Source: JAKZVK01 sp965248255 (GTDB lineage: Bacteria > Acidobacteriota > Terriglobia > Bryobacterales > UBA6623). From it: a DNA stretch of 64,000 nucleotides. The stretch covers positions 1,860,001-1,924,000 of the forward strand of contig CBDFIW010000004.1 of NCBI GenBank assembly GCA_965248255.1, in the 5' to 3' direction. Each line of letters begins with the position of its first letter. The first letter of the stretch is position 1. A model generated the notes under the pieces. It saw nothing but the letters and a program-made list of their open reading frames with translations, did no database searches and was not told the origin of the DNA. Below are positions 9,340-19,500 of this stretch, in pieces. A program made the translations under genes and the position numbers.

Positions 9340-9513
9340 TTCAAGATTCAGATCTACATCGGGAAAGTGCGCACCTTCTTAGCCTCGCTGCTGTAAGCGG
9401 ACTGTGCCCGGTGCAGCTGACCGGGAAGGACCGAGAGGCCTACGGGATTGTGGTCTCAATCTCGGGCCGGCTTACCAAATCTTGGAGGAAATCTACTACG
9501 TTGTAGGCGGACC

Positions 9514-10681
9514 TAGTGTAGTGCGTCAAGCAGATTGCACCTTAGGCAGGGCGGCACGTCCGCGCTTGACTTTCTCGAGGATGTCGGAGGCGGTCGCGGT
9601 CCAGATGAAGGGCGTGGGATGCCCGTTGTGCTGGGCGATGTAGTCGTCAATGGCGGCGACGAGCTCGTCCACGCTGCGAAACACGCCGCGGCGCAGGCGC
9701 TTGACGGTGAGATCGCGAAAGAATCGCTCGACCATGTTCAGCCACGACGCCGAGGTCGGGGTGAAATGAATGTGGAAGCGCGGGTGACGATCGAGCCAAC
9801 GCTTCACAGCGGCATGCTTGTGGGTGGCATAGTTGTCCACGATGAGATGAAGCTGTTTGTCCTTGGGAGTGCGGCGGTCAATTAAGCGCAGGAAGCGCAG
9901 CCATTCCTGGTGGCTGTGTCGGGGCATGCACTCGGCGATCACGCTGCCGTCAAGGCTGTTGAGCGCCGCAAACAGGGTGGTCGTGCCGTTGCGCTTGTAA
10001 TCGTGGGTCATCGTTTGGCCGCGTCCCTTTTTGAGCGGCAGGCCGGGCTGGGTGCGATCGAGGGCTTGGATTTGGGACTTCTCATCGAGCGAGAGAACCA
10101 GAGCATGCTCAGGCGGATTGAGATAGAGTCCGACGATGTCGTCGAGTTTCTCGGCGAAACGCGGGTCATTGCTGAGCTTGAGGGTCTTGACGCGGTGGGG
10201 CTTGAGGCCATGGGCGCGCCAAATCCGTCCCACGGTGGAAGCGCTGACGCCGGCCGCGGCGGCCATGGTGCGGCGGCTCCAGTGGGTGGCGTTGGACGGT
10301 TTCTCGCGGGTGGTCTTGTGGATGATCTGCTGTACTTTCTGCTTCGAGACGGCAGGTTTACGACCGGGCCGTGGGGCGTCTTTTGCAATGCCGGCGATGC
10401 TGCTTTCGAGAAAGCGCGTGCGCCAGCGGGCCACCAACTGCCGCGAGACACCGAGCTGTGCGGCGATCTGCTTATTCTCGAGACCGTCGGCGGCCAGCAG
10501 GACAATCCTGGCTCGCAGGGCGAGACGAACGGCGACTTGGCGGCCGCGCGCGTAGCGGTCCAACTGCTTGCATTGCGCTGTGTTCAAAGTTACTGGTTGT
10601 GCTCTTCGCATCCCATGCCTCCTGTTAATAGAGACGATGGGAAGCCAATATAAGTTACATTATTTATGGTGCACTACACTA
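9514..10681 (-). mobile_element. IS630-family insertion sequence, complete
   Basis: Terminal inverted repeats GTGTAGTGC (9516-9524) and GCACTACAC (10671-10679) are exact, and each end is bounded by a TA (9514-9515 and 10680-10681), the target duplication expected for this family. The sequence at both ends is CTAG, so the insertion may have been into a CTAG site. The element is about 1.17 kb and holds one intact transposase gene. The gene it may have interrupted is not recognisable. Confidence 0.88.
9526..10611 (-). CDS. IS630-family transposase
   Basis: A 361-residue DDE transposase in one uninterrupted frame. The N-terminal helix-turn-helix part contains NKQIAAQLGVSRQLVARWR. The catalytic DDE residues are visible in LVLSLDEKSQ, LHLIVDNYATHKH and SWLNMVERFF. 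The length is normal for IS630 members with a fused frame. It fills almost the whole element and is probably active in principle. Confidence 0.95.
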   Translation of the reverse strand: MRRAQPVTLNTAQCKQLDRYARGRQVAVRLALRARIVLLAADGLENKQIAAQLGVSRQLVARWRTRFLESSIAGIAKDAPRPGRKPAVSKQKVQQIIHKTTREKPSNATHWSRRTMAAAAGVSASTVGRIWRAHGLKPHRVKTLKLSNDPRFAEKLDDIVGLYLNPPEHALVLSLDEKSQIQALDRTQPGLPLKKGRGQTMTHDYKRNGTTTLFAALNSLDGSVIAECMPRHSHQEWLRFLRLIDRRTPKDKQLHLIVDNYATHKHAAVKRWLDRHPRFHIHFTPTSASWLNMVERFFRDLTVKRLRRGVFRSVDELVAAIDDYIAQHNGHPTPFIWTATASDILEKVKRGRAALPKVQSA

Positions 10682-10954
10682 GCAGGGTGGGTAGAGCGGC
10701 GGGCAGGGGATGCAAACATGGAGTGTTCTGCAAGCCTCGCGGCGCCGACTGAACTGGGGGAAAAGCAGCTTGGGACAGGGTCTTGATACCATTCTGGACA
10801 GATTGTTGGCGGCTTCGGTTGTTACCAACACCGAAGCGCGAAACGGTAGAATTGGCCCATCGTCATCAGGCGCAACAGTACCCAGGACGAGATCTCCAAG
10901 CAGGTCGGCTAGGGCGGCACGGGCCCGCTTAACGGTGCCACCCATACCACCTGC

Positions 10955-12892
<1,938 letters not shown>

Positions 12893-12921
12893 GCCGAGTC
12901 GCGGAATCTGGCCACTTTGAG

Positions 12922-12954
12922 TCGCGACATCTCGCGAGTCACGAAATATCGTGA
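12922..12954. promoter_or_regulatory. Two tandem 16-bp palindromes, probable activator-binding sites
   Basis: TCGCGACATCTCGCGA (12922-12937) and TCACGAAATATCGTGA (12939-12954) are each perfect palindromes with a 4-base centre, 17 bases apart, and share the form TCRCGA-N4-TCGYGA. A weaker third copy may begin at 12957. They lie just after the sigma-54 activator gene and 70-100 bases before a -24/-12 type promoter, where enhancer sites of such activators are expected. Binding is inferred. Confidence 0.7.
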
Positions 12955-12992
12955 GTTCTCACTGGTCCGAGATCTTCTCGTAACAATCTTAG

Positions 12993-13005
12993 ATTCAATC
13001 ATTTA
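12993..13005 (-). promoter_or_regulatory. IHF-like site between palindromes and promoter
   Basis: The complement reads TAAATGATTGAAT, one mismatch from the YAA-N4-TTGATW IHF consensus. It lies in an AT-rich island in otherwise GC-rich DNA, between the activator sites and the promoter, where a bend is usual in sigma-54 systems. Short degenerate match, so weak alone. Confidence 0.3.
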
Positions 13006-13020
13006 TATTCTCCTCGCGGT

Positions 13021-13037
13021 TTGGTCAGGTCCATGCG
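13021..13037 (+). promoter_or_regulatory. Candidate sigma-54 (-24/-12) promoter of the OsmC-family gene
   Basis: TTGGTCAGGTCCATGC has the invariant GG (13023-13024) and GC (13035-13036) exactly 12 bases apart, as sigma-54 promoters require, with the flanking T of TGG and of TGC also present. The CAC after the GG is not conserved. The predicted start is near 13048, leaving a leader of about 50 bases before the ATG at 13098. The position directly below the tandem palindromes supports the call. Confidence 0.55.
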
Positions 13038-13097
13038 TTCTCTCTGGCCAACAAGGGTCAACCAGACCCAGCAAACGAAAAAAGGAGAGAAACAGTA

Positions 13098-13667
13098 ATG
13101 ACTACCACGACTCAAGCCAGGGCCGTCAACGGCGTGGACGTTGACGCTCTGTTCGAGACGATTGACGCCGTCAAGGCGACACCAGCCATCGCGAAGTTCA
13201 AATTCAGACTGAACAACAAGTGGATGCACGGCGGACACAACCGCTCCACTATCAACACCTACTACGGAGCATGTGAGGAAAGTAGCCGTACAGAGCCTTT
13301 CGTGCTTGATGCCGACGAGCCACCCGTCCTGTTGGGCAACGATCAGGGCCCCAACCCGGTCGAGTACTTGCTCAAGGGCCTAGCCGCCTGCGTAGTGACC
13401 TCAATGGTTTACCACGCCGCAGCGCGCGGCATCGAGATCGAAGAGGTGGAGTTGTTCGTCGAAGGCAAGATCGACTTGCGCGGCTTCCTCAACATCGACG
13501 ACCGTGTTCGCAACGGCTACGAGAGCATCCGGATGAGTTTCAAGGTCAAGGCGGATGTATCGGACGAGGAACTGGAGCAGCTCATCGAGATGGGGCCGAG
13601 ATTCTCTCCCGTCTTCGACTCGGTCACGAAAGGTGTGCCGGTCGAAGTGACGGGCGAGCGCATGTAG
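13098..13667 (+). CDS. OsmC-family protein
   Basis: A 189-residue OsmC/Ohr-fold protein. The core helix with the first reactive cysteine is LKGLAACVVTSMVYHAA. The second cysteine of classical peroxidases is absent: the corresponding segment reads FSPVFDSVTKG, as in the OsmC-like subgroup with uncertain peroxidase activity. Possible roles are detoxification of organic hydroperoxides or another thiol reaction in the cytoplasm. The ATG at 13098 is preceded by AAGGAGAG at good spacing. It follows a sigma-54 promoter-like site and sigma-54 activator gene, so it is probably induced by a specific signal. A stem-loop follows its stop. Confidence 0.9.
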   Translation: MTTTTQARAVNGVDVDALFETIDAVKATPAIAKFKFRLNNKWMHGGHNRSTINTYYGACEESSRTEPFVLDADEPPVLLGNDQGPNPVEYLLKGLAACVVTSMVYHAAARGIEIEEVELFVEGKIDLRGFLNIDDRVRNGYESIRMSFKVKADVSDEELEQLIEMGPRFSPVFDSVTKGVPVEVTGERM

Positions 13668-13674
13668 CTCTCAG

Positions 13675-13700
13675 GGTGGGTCCGACCTGTCGGGCCCACC
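13675..13700 (+). terminator. Stem-loop after the OsmC-family gene
   Basis: GGTGGG-T-CCGAC / GTCGG-G-CCCACC forms a strong GC-rich hairpin starting 8 bases after the stop codon. No run of T follows, so it is a terminator-like or RNA-stabilising hairpin. Confidence 0.55.
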
Positions 13701-14038
13701 TATCTGGATCAGCGGCAGGCCCCGGGTGACGTGTTGTAATGAATCCTCAGCCGACGCGCCGGCGCTGTTACGCTGGGCAGACCTTGCGCCGACCGTGACG
13801 CTCCGGAGACGATCCGTAGCAGCGTTCGGACCGCTACCTGCTCGTGGATCGGCACGTCGGCCTCGCGGTCGATTTGAGCCTCGAGCACCACGACCCGAGC
13901 ATTGTGACACTTCACAAACTGTCACTCCATAGCTAGACACGAAGTTCCCCCCGCTCTAAACTTCGAGACACGACCGAGGCCAACCGAGAATCGCCGTTGA
14001 AGGAGAGTCGGCGCAGCCTGTGGAGGTGGGTCGATACA
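13701..14038. other. Intergenic stretch without a supported gene
   Basis: No family-like reading frame. A frame entering the next gene runs from about 13997, but the ATG at 14039 is the more natural start. A GGAGG lies at about 14021-14027. Confidence 0.4.
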
Positions 14039-14629
14039 ATGGCAATCGGGAAATTACTTCGTGAGAATGCCGCCCTTGTCATCGGCATCCTGTTGCCGGC
14101 CGCGGTGGTCGTCTTCTTCCTGCTGGCGACGTACATTCCACGCCTGCTGGTGGATCCGCCGCAGTACGATTTTCTGTTCGCGCAGGATCACAACTACTCC
14201 AATCAGCCGTCTCGTTGGCGCTATGAAATCGACGTCGACTCCGAGCGCAAGCTCCGCGTTCGGGCTTTTCTGACCTCGCCCGACAAGTACGCCCCTCGCG
14301 CCCGGCTGTTCTTGTACGAGCATTTGAGCGGCAACGTTCGGGAAATCAGCCTACCGTTGCCCGAGACAGCCGAGGATGCCGAAGCTGGCGTCGTCGTTGA
14401 AGTTCCGGAGTTCAGCAACCAAGTCATCGACTCACGCCGCGTCGCGCCCGACGGATACGAACTGGTCGAGTCCCGCCGCGGCAGAGATCTGCTGGGCTTG
14501 TTCTATCGACGGAGCCGCCGCGGCCTGGCGATCGGCAAGAACGGTGCCGTCGTTGCGGTGCCGTCCGGCAACGACTTCAACTGGTACCCCGCTCGCTTTC
14601 TGGGCTGGATCGTCACTCCGCCCGATTAA
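14039..14629 (+). CDS. Membrane-anchored protein of unknown function, paired with DUF2157-like protein
   Basis: A 196-residue protein with one strong N-terminal membrane helix (IGILLPAAVVVFFLLATYIP) and a beta-rich extracytoplasmic part. The order and context (a small protein beside a DUF2157-type polytopic protein) resemble the GDYXXLXY/DUF2157 pair, but the GDYxxLxY signature itself is not visible; the nearest is YDFLFAQDHNY. The start at ATG 14039 is chosen over an upstream TTG (13997) because the membrane helix follows directly. It lies 9 bases from the next gene, so the two are co-transcribed. Function unknown. Confidence 0.65.
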   Translation: MAIGKLLRENAALVIGILLPAAVVVFFLLATYIPRLLVDPPQYDFLFAQDHNYSNQPSRWRYEIDVDSERKLRVRAFLTSPDKYAPRARLFLYEHLSGNVREISLPLPETAEDAEAGVVVEVPEFSNQVIDSRRVAPDGYELVESRRGRDLLGLFYRRSRRGLAIGKNGAVVAVPSGNDFNWYPARFLGWIVTPPD

Positions 14630-14638
14630 TAAGCCGCT

Positions 14639-15571
14639 ATGACCACGAAAGAACAAGCGCTGAAGCAAATCGCGGGCATCGTGCGCGAACACGACCTGAC
14701 CTCGGTCGAAATACTGGCAGAACTGTCTCCGGGGAAGGAAGCTTCCGATTCAAAGTCGTCGATCCTGACGCGCCTCCTCGGTTACTTGGGTGGAATTTTC
14801 GTCCTCGCCGGCTTGGGCGTCTTCATCGAGATGCAGTGGGAGTCGATGAACTCGATCGCCAGAATCACCGTCACGCTCGGCTCGGGTATCGCGGCGTTCG
14901 TCATGGCTCTCTTCGCCGTCGGTGACGAACGCTGGGAAAAGACGGCGACGCCGCTCTTCTTGTTGGCGGCGCTGCTACAGCCCACGGGCATTCTGGTGGC
15001 CATCGACGAGTTCTCGAGGGGCGGCGACGAGCGTCACGCGATCCTGCTGACCGCGGGCGTCCTGTTGATTCAGCAGACTCTGACTTTTCTCAAAACGGGG
15101 CGCTCGGTCCTGCTGTTCATGGCTCTCATTTTCGCGGTGTGCTTGTACGGAACCGCCATGGACCTCGTCGATCTGGATGAAGACTTGATCGTCTTCACTC
15201 TGGGCCTTTCGGTCTTGTTGGCTACTTACTCGATCGACCGAACGCGTCACGCGGCGATCACACCTTTCTGGTACTTCGTGAGTTCGACCGCGATGTTGAC
15301 GGGACTGTTTTCGCTGATCGAAGGCAGCGCACTGGAGATTCTGTTTTTGGGCGCCACCTGCGGTGTGGTGTTTCTGAGCACCTGGGTCAAGAGCCGCGGT
15401 CTGCTGTTTGTCGGCACGGTGGCGATCTTGGGTTACGTCGGCTATTACACGGCCGAGAATTTTTCCGACGTGGTTGGCTGGCCGATCGCCTTGATCCTTT
15501 TCGGCCTGGCGTTGATAGGGCTCAGCGCGGTCGCGTTTCGAATCAACCGCAAGTACATCGCCGCCAAGTAG
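14639..15571 (+). CDS. Polytopic membrane protein, DUF2157-like
   Basis: A 310-residue protein with a soluble N-terminus of about 40 residues (EQALKQIAGIVREHDLTSVE) and about nine hydrophobic segments (LLGYLGGIFVLAGLGVFIEM, ALFLL-type and IALILFGLALIGLSAV segments). This matches the DUF2157 membrane family in layout. No catalytic motif is visible and no function is assigned. It starts 9 bases after the preceding membrane-anchored gene and probably acts with that product. Confidence 0.7.
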   Translation: MTTKEQALKQIAGIVREHDLTSVEILAELSPGKEASDSKSSILTRLLGYLGGIFVLAGLGVFIEMQWESMNSIARITVTLGSGIAAFVMALFAVGDERWEKTATPLFLLAALLQPTGILVAIDEFSRGGDERHAILLTAGVLLIQQTLTFLKTGRSVLLFMALIFAVCLYGTAMDLVDLDEDLIVFTLGLSVLLATYSIDRTRHAAITPFWYFVSSTAMLTGLFSLIEGSALEILFLGATCGVVFLSTWVKSRGLLFVGTVAILGYVGYYTAENFSDVVGWPIALILFGLALIGLSAVAFRINRKYIAAK

Positions 15572-15737
15572 AGGCTGAATCTCGATGGTGGGATGACAAA
15601 GCCCCGTCACGCTGTACTCAAGTCGAGTCGCCAGCTGCTGCAGTTCTCTGATACTGTTCGGTAGGGGCCACAATCCGCTCGGCGGCCCACAGAGCCATTA
15701 ACAGAATCGCCTGGGCCCAAACATATCATGGCTACCT

Positions 15738-16031
15738 ATGCTCGATAAACTCACGATCGAGATGTTCGAAGAGCAGGTCAGCCGGACCTTTCTCATCAAG
15801 GTAGAAGACACCGACGTCGAGGCCGGACTGGTTGACTGCCGTTCCCTGGAAAGCGACGCCGAAGAGGGCCGCCGCAAACCCTTTTCGCTCCTCTTTCGCG
15901 GCCCACTCGAGCCCGTCCTCCCGCAGCAGATCTACGAGGTGCGGAGCGAACAAACCGAGCTGATGGAGATCTTCCTCGTTCCCATCGGGCCGGGCAAGGT
16001 TGGCATGCGTTACGAGGCCGTCTTCACATAG
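15738..16031 (+). CDS. Small DUF6916-like protein
   Basis: A 97-residue protein. It opens LTIEMFEEQVSRTFLIKVED and ends with FSLLFRGPLEP, LPQQIYEV and FLVPIGPGKVGMRYEAVF, the pattern of the DUF6916 family as I recall it. Such genes are often found beside phage-tail-collar-like proteins and a GNAT acetyltransferase. A truncated GNAT gene does follow here, on the opposite strand, but no tail-collar gene is present. Function unknown. The ATG at 15738 has no clear ribosome site. Confidence 0.6.
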   Translation: MLDKLTIEMFEEQVSRTFLIKVEDTDVEAGLVDCRSLESDAEEGRRKPFSLLFRGPLEPVLPQQIYEVRSEQTELMEIFLVPIGPGKVGMRYEAVFT

Positions 16032-16202
16032 CGGGACGTAGCCGTTGCCGATGCTAGCCTGAAGGCCGACATCGTAGGGCGTTGCAGGGCCTCGGAAAAC
16101 GGTCTACGAAATCAAGGACAAACCGAACGCGCTTGTCGAGATCGCCGACGGGTTATTGGAAGACCTCGTCCGCACCACCTGCGTAGCCCTCTCCGCCTCG
16201 GT

Positions 16203-16460
16203 CTATTTGGCAGCGGCTCTTGAGCCGGCGGGCAGCCACTCCATTAACCAGTAGACGCCTTGGTCTTCGACCTTCTGGAAGCCCAAGCGTTCGTAGAGCC
16301 GCATGGCGGGGTTGTTTCGTTCGACGTGAATGCGGACGGGCTTGCCGATGAGCGCGGCTTCGCCCAGGATGCGTTGCATGAGCGCGCCGCCGATGCCCGC
16401 ACCGCGCTTGTCGGTCAGCAGAGCGATGTCGATGATCCGTAGCTCATCGGGCCGCCGGTT
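16203..16460 (-). pseudogene. N-terminally truncated GNAT acetyltransferase
   Basis: On the minus strand, ending at TAG 16203-16205, a frame reads RPDELRIIDIALLTDKRGAG, continues IGGALMQRILGEAALIGKPV, and ends HVERNNPAMRLYERLGF...VYWLMEWLPAG. This is the acetyl-CoA-binding half of a GNAT fold (RGAGIGGAL loop, ENNPAMRLYERLGF-type motif 4). The N-terminal strand and a start codon are missing. Upstream the frame runs into the truncated end of the giant beta-helix gene near 16460-16500, so both seem cut at one rearrangement junction. Confidence 0.78.
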
Positions 16461-16500
16461 GGACGTGGGTGTGTCCCGGCCCCATGGATGAATCCAAGGG

Positions 16501-19500
16501 CTATGATTGTTCGCCCCCTGCGGGGCCGGTAAATCGGCTGCCCGCTCCTGCCAGTACCTGAATACCGTTCGTCATAAACCTCCGGATGATGTTCCCGGTT
16601 ACGGCCATCGTCACCGTGCCGCCGCCGGTCGCGTTGATCTCCAAACCGTGCGCCTGAGCGGAGCCGGAACCGACGACGCCGGTTGCCCCGATCGTGTTGC
16701 CGGAAAAAGTGCCGATGAGAGATGAACTCGAGGTCGTGGAGCTGCTTTGGAAGAAAGTAAACGCAGTCAGCAAGGAGCCGGTCGAGTTGTTGGTGGTGCC
16801 GCCGAAGGTCACCGTGACGTCGCTGCTGTCACTGTTGCTCACGAGGACCGATTGTGAGAGGGCATTCGCGTGTCCGCCGCTCAGTGTATTGCCGCTAAAG
16901 ATGATGTCCATCGCCGCGCTGCCGTTGGCGTCGGTGTCCAGGTGTTCGCCGCGGTTGGCGGTAAAGAACGAGTTCTCGACCGTGAGGTTCATGATCGTTC
17001 CGCCAGCCGAAGGATCCACCGCGGCAAAGCGAAGACCGTCGTTCCCGAACGCCGCGCTGTTGTTGCGAATTATCGTACCGCCGTCGATCGTGAGGCGGTT
17101 GAGAACGCCGCTCGAGTTCTCGACAGTGATATTGTTCTCCAGGCCTCCCAGAATCTCGCTGGCGGTGATACTCGCCGATCCGAACAGGCCGTTGAACTCG
17201 ATGCTGCCCTCGTCGTCTCCGGCGCTATTACCATTGGCTCCATCGACCAGGCAGGTATTCAGGGTGAAGCCCGTAACATTGGAACCAAAGATGGCGAAGT
17301 TAGCGTGATCGCCAATCCGCATCCGCGTCAGCGAGACCCCGCCCCCGACATTGTTCATATGCACGCCCTGACCAGCCGTGTTTCCGTTGGCTCCGGCCGT
17401 GTTGCGGATATCTCCACCCGTACATGTGGGGGTGCTTGAGTCGCAATCACCTGCGTTTCCGGTCACGGTGAATCCGCCGGTCGAACCTGTGTCGTCGAGG
17501 AAAATACCGTTGGCTGCCAGATTAGCGGAGACGCTTTGGAAGATGACGTCGCCGGCGCCAATCGTTGTGTCGGCAATTTTGACCGCGGTACCGGTGCCTG
17601 ACGAGGTGTTCACGCTATTGCCGGTACCGGTGAGGCTCACCGTGCCGCCGGATGTGGCGTTGAACCCGGTGCCGGTGCCTGATGTGACAATGTCGAGGCC
17701 GTCCGTGCCGCTGCCGGTGATGCTGGTGGTACCCGTGCCCACGTTGACTCCCGTACCGCCGGTGGTGGTCACGTTCACACCGTTACCCGACAGCGCGACG
17801 GTTACACCGGAGAGGTTCATTCCGGTTCCGCTGGTGGAGTCGATGGTGTTGGTGCTGCCACCGATATTGATCGTGCCGCCGCCGGTAGCGTTGAACGCTG
17901 TCACCGTAGTCGTATCGACGTTGAGACCGCCGCCCGAGAACGTGATGGTGGCACCGGTGTTGTTGGTCAGATCGACAGCGGTGTTGGCTCCGGTGTTGAC
18001 GGTCTTCGTCGTGCCGCCGAAGGTATTTGACCCGCCGCTGTTGCCGCTTACGGTGATTCCTGTGCCGGTGTCGTTGATCGTGCCGCTAAGGTCGACCCCA
18101 TTGGCAGTCGTGTTCGTGATGCTCACCGAGTCGCCGGAGATGTTTGTGATGCTGCCGTCGTAATCGATCATCGCCGAGCCCTGATTCACATTGAACGTTG
18201 CGCCGGCGATGCCCGTAAGGCCGCCAACGCCAAGAATTGCAGAGCCCGTGTTGTTAATGAACGAGGCGCTGGCGCCACTCATGGTTGCCAGGTTGACGCC
18301 GAGCACGGTGGCCATGCTGGAGAAGGCGGTGTTGCCTGTGGCTGAGACAAAGCTGCCGCCGGGCGCGCCGCCGCTGTCGACGTTGAACGTCCCGGCGGCG
18401 TTGAGGCTGACTCCCACGCCGGTCGTGGTGCACTTCAGGCTCGTGATGTTCTTTGTGCCGGGGCTGTTCGCGATATTGACGCAGGTTGCCGTGCCGGCAG
18501 TCTGGGTAACGTTGGCAAACGTAGCATTCACGGTCGTACCCGAAATATTTAGGCCGGTACCCGCGGTCGTATCGATTGTGTTCGTTCCACTGGTTGCAGT
18601 GACCGTGCCGCCGCCGGTGGCGGTGAAGGCAGTGTTCGTGGTGGTGTCCAGATCAAGGCCGCCGGTGAAAGTGATGGCCGCGCCGGTGTTGGTAGTCAGG
18701 GAGATCCCCGCGGCGTCGTCATCGATGGCGCCGGTGAAGGAGACGGTGTCGCTGGTGCGGCCGGTCACAACGACTGAGTTGCCGCCGGTGTTGGCAATGG
18801 TACCGGCATATGAGAGGTCGCCGCTGCCGCCACTCACGCTGAAGGCGGTTGCCGCGGTGGTGCTAGCGAGGGCGCTGGAGGAGCTGAAGAAGAGCATGCC
18901 CGCGACATCAGTAAACGAAGCGCTTTGGCCGCTGATGGTCACCTGGCTGCCGCCGGAAGTTCCAAACACGCCGGTCAGCGGGTCGAGGTCGATGGCGACG
19001 CCGGTGGAGGAGTCGATGGTCGAGCCGTCCGGCACGGTGAGGCCGAATCCAGTGCCGGCTGTCAGAGCGCCGGAGCCCACCACGGCGAGCCCGGTACCGG
19101 TGGCGAGGATGTCGAGGTCAGTGAAGACCAGGTTGCCGCTGACCTCATTCCCGCCAGCGATGCCGAGGACCAATCCATTCACGCCAACCCGGTCGGTAGA
19201 CTCTCCGATGACGGTGGTTCCGCCGGTCACCTGCTGGAAGTTGGGGAGCGTGCGGTTGGCGTCGAAGGTGACGCTGGTGATATGGATGCCGGTCCCGAGG
19301 ACGCCGGCGACGGATCCGTCAACAGTGTTGCTGTCGAAGTTGGTGATGAAAGTGGGTTGGCCGGCTCCGGCGACCAAGATGCCGGCCCTGGGGGCGCCGG
19401 CAGCGGTGATGTGGTTGTTCGAGATGTCCAGTTCGTAGGTGCAGCCGGCGTTGGAGATTTCGATCCCGTGCCGAACTCCGGCGATGGTGTTGTTGGAGAT

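Noticed and set aside
12911..12927. A second sigma-54 promoter at TGGCCAC near 12910
   Set aside because: The GC needed 12 bases after the GG is TC, so the invariant spacing is not met.
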